Source: Alloprevotella tannerae
GTDB taxonomy: Bacteria > Bacteroidota > Bacteroidia > Bacteroidales > Bacteroidaceae
DNA: 12,326 bases
Assembly (NCBI GenBank): GCA_015259305.1
Contig: JABZGO010000032.1
Coordinates: 1 to 12,326 of the forward strand
Direction: 5' to 3'
The position numbers were made by a program, and so were the translations under genes. The notes below the pieces were generated by a model. It ran no database searches. It was not told the origin of the DNA and saw nothing but the letters and a program-made list of their open reading frames with translations. The first letter of the stretch is position 1. Each line of letters begins with the position of its first letter. This document shows positions 7,549 to 12,326 of the stretch, piece by piece.

Positions 7549-7600
7549 AGTGGCGAAGGCGGAAGCGCTCAAAAAGTTGGCAACCGCCGCCTTCGCGACT
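7549..7600 (-). promoter_or_regulatory. Intercistronic hairpin between susE and susF
   Basis: An inverted repeat of 14-nt arms pairs 7549-7562 (AGTGGCGAAGGCGG) with 7587-7600 (CCGCCTTCGCGACT); 13 of 14 positions are complementary. It encloses a 24-nt loop region (7563-7586) with weaker internal pairing. It begins 7 nt after the susE stop and ends 18 nt before the susF start. In transcript sense it is followed by TACATAAAATAACACAAG, which has no U-run, so it is not an intrinsic terminator. An mRNA stabilising or decay-blocking stem, giving gene-specific protein levels within the operon, is the simplest reading. Confidence 0.75.
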
Positions 7601-7607
7601 AAGTTTG

Positions 7608-8762
7608 TTAATTGGCCACGCTGCCTTCGCCCGTGGTGAAGTTGAGATGAATCTGCTGGCCTACCTTACCTTGAATTGAGTAAGCGGCTCCCTTATCTTT
7701 ATTCCAGCCATCGGGGAGATCGACGTCGCGATAGAAGATCGTCTTACCATCGAGCAAGGTAAGCTCGGTACGCCACCAATCGATCGTCGTCTTGATCGCG
7801 ATGCGGACTTCGCCCGCTGCGCTGAGAGCCGGCGAAACGAAGTCGCCATTTTCCGTAGCCGGAACAGTGAAGCGGAAGTTGTTGTTCCACTCCCACGTAC
7901 CTCCGTTGGTAGCTCCGAAGAGGTAGACTTCTGCGGGAAGGAAATGGAGTGTGTAGTCTACTTTATTGCCATTGACAGCGGTTTCTACGACAACCGTGTA
8001 CCAACCTGCGTTGGAGACCTTGATATTGGCACCTTCGTTAGCGGCATCGGCGGATACGAGGTTTGAACCCGTTTGATCGTCGATCGTCAATTGGCCAAAG
8101 CCTTTATCTCTAGCGGCCCAAGCGTTGTCGGGGTTAACCTTAAACTCTGCATTGGCAGAGAAATAAACCACGCCGTAGAAGTAGCCGGCCTTACCGTAAG
8201 CCGGGTTGAGCATAACCCACTTGCTCCAATTGTCGGCAGCAGGGAAACTTCCGGTGATGTACATCTTTTCGGGCAAAGTAGCCGTGACTTGCGGTGCGTA
8301 AGGCAACACTTGCGGAAGGCGAATCGTATTTGAGAGAGATTTACCCAAATTTTCGTTACCGTAAATATTGGCGCGCAAACGAATGAAGACGGGTAAAGCT
8401 GTCGTTGGCGTGACACTGCCGGCCAACTTCAGGATGGCATCATTCAATTCGGAAGCCGGCACATTCATACGAGCACTGGTATGCGTCGTAGGCAAGGCTA
8501 TGAAGCTGGCAGAATCGCCCGTGAGCGATACTTCTACGGTATAAACAGTAGAAGCCGGGAAGCCATAGGCAGGCTGCGAGGTCGTTAGTTCGACATACTG
8601 CGCATGCTTGAGGTCATACACGTTGTTGGCTGCAAAGGGCGGCTCATTGAGCACGAAAGATGCAGCATCTTGTAAATGCGGATTGCTGCCCGTATCTTCG
8701 CTGCAAGCAGCAAAGAAGGGTAAAGTCAAAGCGACGAGCAGCAGGGAAAATATATGTTTCAT
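7608..8762 (-). CDS. susE: SusE-like starch-binding outer-membrane lipoprotein
   Basis: The protein has 384 residues, near the ~387 of the type SusE. Its lipoprotein signal peptide ends at C20 (PFFAAC), followed by S-E-D, an acidic surface-export-like signal. An Ig-like SusE domain covers ~35-155 (VELTTSQPAYGF at 57-68, VYTVEVSL at 73-80). Two starch-binding-type modules follow, starting near MYITGSFPAADNW (167-179) and VYLFGATNGGTWEW (279-292). The second carries GDFVSPALSAAGEVRI (306-321) and IDWW (327-330), nearly identical to the last module of the SusF protein downstream. The paired tryptophans are plausible glucan-stacking residues. Two modules match the known SusE architecture. It starts 33 nt after the susD stop with the A/T-rich leader TATATAAATAGCAAC and no Shine-Dalgarno sequence. 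It is non-catalytic; its role is holding starch at the surface. Confidence 0.87.
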   Translation of the reverse strand: MKHIFSLLLVALTLPFFAACSEDTGSNPHLQDAASFVLNEPPFAANNVYDLKHAQYVELTTSQPAYGFPASTVYTVEVSLTGDSASFIALPTTHTSARMNVPASELNDAILKLAGSVTPTTALPVFIRLRANIYGNENLGKSLSNTIRLPQVLPYAPQVTATLPEKMYITGSFPAADNWSKWVMLNPAYGKAGYFYGVVYFSANAEFKVNPDNAWAARDKGFGQLTIDDQTGSNLVSADAANEGANIKVSNAGWYTVVVETAVNGNKVDYTLHFLPAEVYLFGATNGGTWEWNNNFRFTVPATENGDFVSPALSAAGEVRIAIKTTIDWWRTELTLLDGKTIFYRDVDLPDGWNKDKGAAYSIQGKVGQQIHLNFTTGEGSVAN

Positions 8763-8795
8763 TGTTGTTGCTATTTATATAATGTCTGCCGCGGT

Positions 8796-10466
8796 TTAAT
8801 AGCCGGGATTCTGACTGATGTGGTCTTGCTCTTCAAACGGAATGGGGAAAAGATTATACTGTGCGTTGACTGCATTGCCTTTGTAGGTGCCGCCTTTCCA
8901 ATCCCACATATATTTACCTGAAGTGAAGAAGCCAAAACGAACGAGATCGCTGCGGCGACGTCCTTCAAAGTAGAACTCGCGCGACCATTCGTCGCAAAGA
9001 ATCTTATCGTCAACTTGTGTGAGCGGCTGTGCGTTGGCACGACTGCGGATCACGTTGATGTCGTTCAAGACCAAAGCGGGCGCTACGCCGAGACGGTAGT
9101 TGGCCTCTGCACGCGTAAGGTAAGCCTCAGCGACGCGGAAGAGGGGCACGTCGGTATCAGGAAATTTTGTATCGCTGGGACGGCCGCCTGTTGCGTAGAC
9201 GTTGGACCATTTTAAGATGGAGAGACCGGCCGTAAAGGACGTGATGGGCGAAGTCTCGGTCGTACGGACGTCTTTCAAAGCGCCGTCTTTCATTTCTCCA
9301 CCACCATAGAACATAGCACGGTCATCGTGAGCAGCGAGACGAATGGCGCGAGCATTAGCTTCACCATTGTTGCTTTCGCTTGTTGCCAAAGGCACATCGG
9401 AAAGTTGCTTGAAGAACTTAAGAACCATAGCTTCGCGAGCGCGGTTACACGTCCAAGCTTCGGTAGTGCCACAAGCGGGCGTACCATTGCCGCGCGTGGA
9501 AGCGATCGTGTATTCGGAGCCACTATAGCTTTGTGTCTTTTTACCGTCGCAGCGGATCGGGAAGATGATTTCCTGACGCGCCAGTTGGTTTTCTCCATTG
9601 TCGCCCATAAAGAGTTGCTCGTAAGCCGTATAACCATTGAGTGATTGCGTGTTAAGCTTGTAGCCGCTCTCATTGATCACCTTATCAGAATAGTCTTTTG
9701 CGGCTTGCCATTGGGGGGTTCCGGTGTAGACGCCTGCATTCAAATAGAGGCGGGCCAATAACATCCACGCAGCAGCTTTATCCGCACGACCGTAAGCTGC
9801 AGCACCGGGCTCGGAGAGTTGATCCGTAGCAGAACCATCGCTGATAGCCTTTAATTCGGCCGTGATGTAATCGAAGACGTCTTTGCGGCTCTTCTCGACG
9901 GGAATATCTGTGTTATAGTGTTCCTTAAACGGAGCCTTGCCATAGAGATCAATGAAGTAATAGTAATGGAGCGCACGTAGGAAACGCACCTCTGCGCGCT
10001 GCTTCAAGGTCTCTGCGTCAGTCTTGCCCTCTGTATTGTCAAGGAAGAAGTTGCAAAGCGTGATGTTAAACTCCAAACGGTAATAAGTCAAATTATTGAG
10101 CCCGTGAGAGGAGTTCCAATTAAGATTCGTGAGGTCTGAAATACCCGGGTCGCTTTGCCACGTCCAAACCGTCTCGTCGGAAGGTAACTCGTTAGCCTCG
10201 AATATACGACGATAAAGCGATGAATTTCCTTCATCAAACTGCGCCATATCGGGTTCCCCCTTTGTAGCATCACCAGCTGGACCTTTAATACCTGTAAGTA
10301 TTAAATTACCATATATCTTTGCCAACGTTCCCATTTGGTTGAACGTCGTATTGGTTTGCGGATCTTTAATCGATTGATTCAAGTCGTTGACGCAAGACGT
10401 CGTCGAAACGGAAAGCGCCAGCAGAAGAGCCGCAGAAGTTATTTTGTTTATGAATTTTAGTTTCAT
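8796..10466 (-). CDS. susD: SusD-like starch-binding outer-membrane lipoprotein
   Basis: SusD forms a lid over the SusC barrel and hands over malto-oligosaccharides. This 556-residue copy matches the starch SusD of B. thetaiotaomicron along its length. The lipobox is STTSC with C25. Landmarks are NELPSDETVWTWQ (92-104), FFLDNTEGKTDAETLKQRAE (140-159), FLRALHYYYFIDLYGKAPFK (162-181), GRADKAA (226-232), DTDVPLFRVAEAYLTRAEA (437-455), FEGRRRSDLVRFG (500-512), and MWDWKGG near the end. By recalled alignment the aromatic platform is kept: W103, Y314 and W338 for W98, Y296 and W320. The position of N101 appears to be D106. SusD proteins carry TPR-type helices. The start is 20 nt after the susC stop, with an A-rich leader and no Shine-Dalgarno sequence. 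This similarity is the best evidence that the locus targets starch rather than another glycan. Confidence 0.96.
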   Translation of the reverse strand: MKLKFINKITSAALLLALSVSTTSCVNDLNQSIKDPQTNTTFNQMGTLAKIYGNLILTGIKGPAGDATKGEPDMAQFDEGNSSLYRRIFEANELPSDETVWTWQSDPGISDLTNLNWNSSHGLNNLTYYRLEFNITLCNFFLDNTEGKTDAETLKQRAEVRFLRALHYYYFIDLYGKAPFKEHYNTDIPVEKSRKDVFDYITAELKAISDGSATDQLSEPGAAAYGRADKAAAWMLLARLYLNAGVYTGTPQWQAAKDYSDKVINESGYKLNTQSLNGYTAYEQLFMGDNGENQLARQEIIFPIRCDGKKTQSYSGSEYTIASTRGNGTPACGTTEAWTCNRAREAMVLKFFKQLSDVPLATSESNNGEANARAIRLAAHDDRAMFYGGGEMKDGALKDVRTTETSPITSFTAGLSILKWSNVYATGGRPSDTKFPDTDVPLFRVAEAYLTRAEANYRLGVAPALVLNDINVIRSRANAQPLTQVDDKILCDEWSREFYFEGRRRSDLVRFGFFTSGKYMWDWKGGTYKGNAVNAQYNLFPIPFEEQDHISQNPGY

Positions 10467-10486
10467 AATGCGTATGTTTTTGTTTC

Positions 10487-12326
10487 TTAGAACTGCAAGC
10501 TTACGCCGAGCATATAAGTTGTAGGACGAGGATAGAAATTATTATCTACGCCGTTGCCGGAATCGATTTCCGGATCAAGTCCTTTGTAATTCGTAATCAC
10601 AAATGGATTTTGAACGGTAGCGTAAACACGTCCGCTGATGCCACGATACTTGCCGGCCTTAAAGAGATCGCGGAAAGTATAGCCAAGCGTAATGTTGTCG
10701 AAGCGCAAGAAGCTGGCGTTGCGTACGAAATAGTCGCTCATATAATAATCTGTCTTACCCGTGAAGCCAAGATCGACTGCCTCTTTCGTAACATTGGAAT
10801 AGGCACCATTGGAATAGATACCGGCCCAAGTGACGTTAGCCTTATTGCTCAAGAAGTCATAGTAGAGGTAGTTATTCAAACTAGCGCGCATCGTAAAGCT
10901 GAAGTCCCAATTCTTATACAAGAACTTGTTGGTCATACCCATCGTTACGTCAGCTGTAGGCTTTTTGTAGACGTACTTATCATCTTCATTGATGATGCCG
11001 TCGCCATTGCGGTCTACGAAGACACCTTCCAAGGGGCGGCCGTTCTTGTCGTACACTTGTTGATAAACGTAGAAGCTATTTGCGGGGCGGCCGACGATAT
11101 TGGCTTGTACTTTATTACCCAAACCGCGCGAGATGCTGTTGCCCGCTTTAATAATAGTATTGTCGCCCGTGAGCTTAGTAATCTTATTACTATTCCACGT
11201 TGCGTTGTAAGTTACTTGCCACGTGAAGTCGTTGGTAACAACCGGACGCGCATCAATAGAAAATTCGAGACCTGTATTACGGAGCGAACCGATGTTCTTC
11301 GTTACATAATTACTAAAGTTAGTACCTGCCGGCACCTGAACTGTAGAAATCAAGTCGTTCGTCTGGCGATAATAGTAATCAACAGCAGCCGAGAGGCGTC
11401 CATTAAGGAGAGAGAAGTCCACACCGGCGTTCCACGTCGTCGTACGTTCCCACTTCAAATCAGGATTATAAGCTTCCGGACGATAGATCGTAAAGTATTC
11501 ATCTCCGAAAGGATATTGCGCATAACTGTTACCTTGCACATAACGTGGTAAATAGTAGAAATCATAACCGATATTCTGCTGACCGGTAATACCCCAACCG
11601 AGGCGGAGCTTCAATTCATCAAGCCAGCTCACGTCTTTCAAGAAATCCTCCTGCTTAAGTTTCCAGCCCAACGCCAAAGAAGGGAACGTGCCCCAACGAT
11701 GTTTTTTCGCAAAACGTGAAGAGCCGTCCCAACGCATTGTGAAAGTCAAGAGGTAACGATCCAAAAGCGAATAGTTCAAGCGGCCGAAATAAGAAACGAG
11801 CGAGTTGCGATAAATGTGCATTGTCTCTTTGCGGTAAGCCGGGTTATAGGGATTGGGTTTATCTAATTTCGTTCCCGTTGCATCATACCAATCAGAGCCA
11901 CTACCCTCACTGAATATACGGCGATGGAAGTGTTGCTCTTCAGCACCGGCCATCACGTCGATCATATGCTGATCAAACGTATGTATATATTGTGCATAGA
12001 TATTGCCTTGCAAGTTGTATTTATAAGACTTTGCGTACCCATCCCAGCCATAATAGTTGTTGCTGAAGGAGTAAGGAGAGATCGTTGTATTCTGCAAGCC
12101 TTCCGAATAGTCACCACCGAGGTTGGCGTGGATGTGAATATCCGGGAAGAAGTGAAGCTTATAGTCTGCCTCTACGTTACCAATAAACGTATTAGCATTT
12201 GAGCGGTCGTTCTTTAAGTTGAGCAGCGCCACGGGGTTCTGCGGCGTATTCGTATTTGTCGTTGCCGTCCAACCGGGATTGTTGTAGACAGATGTAGGAT
12301 CCATCTTTTGGTAATAACCTCCCGTG
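10487..12326 (-). CDS. susC: SusC-family TonB-dependent outer-membrane transporter (5' end outside window)
   Basis: The last 613 residues are visible. The frame stays open to the window edge (TGGYYQK precedes the first visible Met at 12304), so that Met is internal; family members are about 1000 residues. What is seen is C-terminal beta-barrel. Family signatures include NFIGN-like strands early, NSLVSYFGRLNYSLLDRYLL, FTMRWDGSSRFAKKHRWGTF, SLALGWKLKQEDF, LKLRLGWGITGQQNIG and the ending TYMLGVSLQF with terminal Phe, the usual outer-membrane barrel signal. An Asp-rich loop DRNGDGIINEDDKYVYKKP (coding near 11020-10965) is common in this family and may bind calcium. The N-terminal carboxypeptidase-like domain, TonB box and plug are outside. 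It imports maltodextrins captured by the SusD lid, using TonB energy. The susD start lies 20 nt downstream, so the two are co-transcribed. Confidence 0.95.
   Translation of the reverse strand, partial: TGGYYQKMDPTSVYNNPGWTATTNTNTPQNPVALLNLKNDRSNANTFIGNVEADYKLHFFPDIHIHANLGGDYSEGLQNTTISPYSFSNNYYGWDGYAKSYKYNLQGNIYAQYIHTFDQHMIDVMAGAEEQHFHRRIFSEGSGSDWYDATGTKLDKPNPYNPAYRKETMHIYRNSLVSYFGRLNYSLLDRYLLTFTMRWDGSSRFAKKHRWGTFPSLALGWKLKQEDFLKDVSWLDELKLRLGWGITGQQNIGYDFYYLPRYVQGNSYAQYPFGDEYFTIYRPEAYNPDLKWERTTTWNAGVDFSLLNGRLSAAVDYYYRQTNDLISTVQVPAGTNFSNYVTKNIGSLRNTGLEFSIDARPVVTNDFTWQVTYNATWNSNKITKLTGDNTIIKAGNSISRGLGNKVQANIVGRPANSFYVYQQVYDKNGRPLEGVFVDRNGDGIINEDDKYVYKKPTADVTMGMTNKFLYKNWDFSFTMRASLNNYLYYDFLSNKANVTWAGIYSNGAYSNVTKEAVDLGFTGKTDYYMSDYFVRNASFLRFDNITLGYTFRDLFKAGKYRGISGRVYATVQNPFVITNYKGLDPEIDSGNGVDNNFYPRPTTYMLGVSLQF

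Noticed and set aside
6136..7602. Long plus-strand open frame (488 codons) opposite susF
   Set aside because: It covers a clear lipoprotein gene plus the structured gap. It has no signal peptide or known domain, so it is a codon-bias shadow.
10610..11551. Plus-strand open frame of 313 codons opposite susC
   Set aside because: The sense strand carries unmistakable SusC barrel sequence; the antisense product is featureless.

Overview
The window is a piece of a Bacteroidota (order Bacteroidales) genome. All recognisable genes are on the minus strand, so transcription runs from high to low coordinates. The assignment rests on a starch utilization system (Sus) gene set, lipoprotein signals followed by acidic residues, a C-terminal domain on the amylase that looks like a type IX secretion (T9SS) sorting signal, and A/T-rich leaders without Shine-Dalgarno sequences. 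A Prevotellaceae- or Porphyromonadaceae-like anaerobe fits best, but the genus cannot be fixed from the sequence.

Layout in transcription order. (1) 12326-10487: C-terminal ~613 residues of a SusC-family TonB-dependent transporter, cut by the window edge. (2) 10466-8796: SusD-like starch-binding lipoprotein, clearly close to the Bacteroides thetaiotaomicron starch SusD. (3) 8762-7608: SusE-like lipoprotein with two predicted starch-binding modules. (4) 7530-6133: SusF-like lipoprotein with three. (5) 6032-4542: secreted GH13 alpha-amylase with a complete catalytic set and a probable T9SS sorting domain. (6) 4522-4489: intrinsic terminator closing this operon. (7) 4541-4167: 375-bp intergenic region holding the terminator and a 21-bp-period repeat cluster. 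(8) 4166-1: N-terminal 1388 residues of a large alpha-2-macroglobulin-family protein, running off the window.

The first five genes form a coherent unit. SusD, SusE and SusF capture starch at the surface, the amylase cuts it into oligosaccharides, and SusC imports these. The order matches the classical susCDEFG block, but the last gene is a plain secreted amylase rather than a SusG-type lipoprotein. The A2M-family protein lies beyond the terminator and is probably a separate transcription unit with a protease-defence role.

The least expected features are non-coding. Two strong inverted repeats lie in the susE-susF and susF-amylase gaps, each ending exactly 18 nt before the next start codon; one can fold as a compact three-way junction. 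A 21-bp tandem and partly palindromic repeat cluster lies upstream of the A2M gene. I see no RNA genes, insertion sequences, CRISPR array or prophage genes. The loci themselves belong to known families; I do not see a wholly new enzymatic system.
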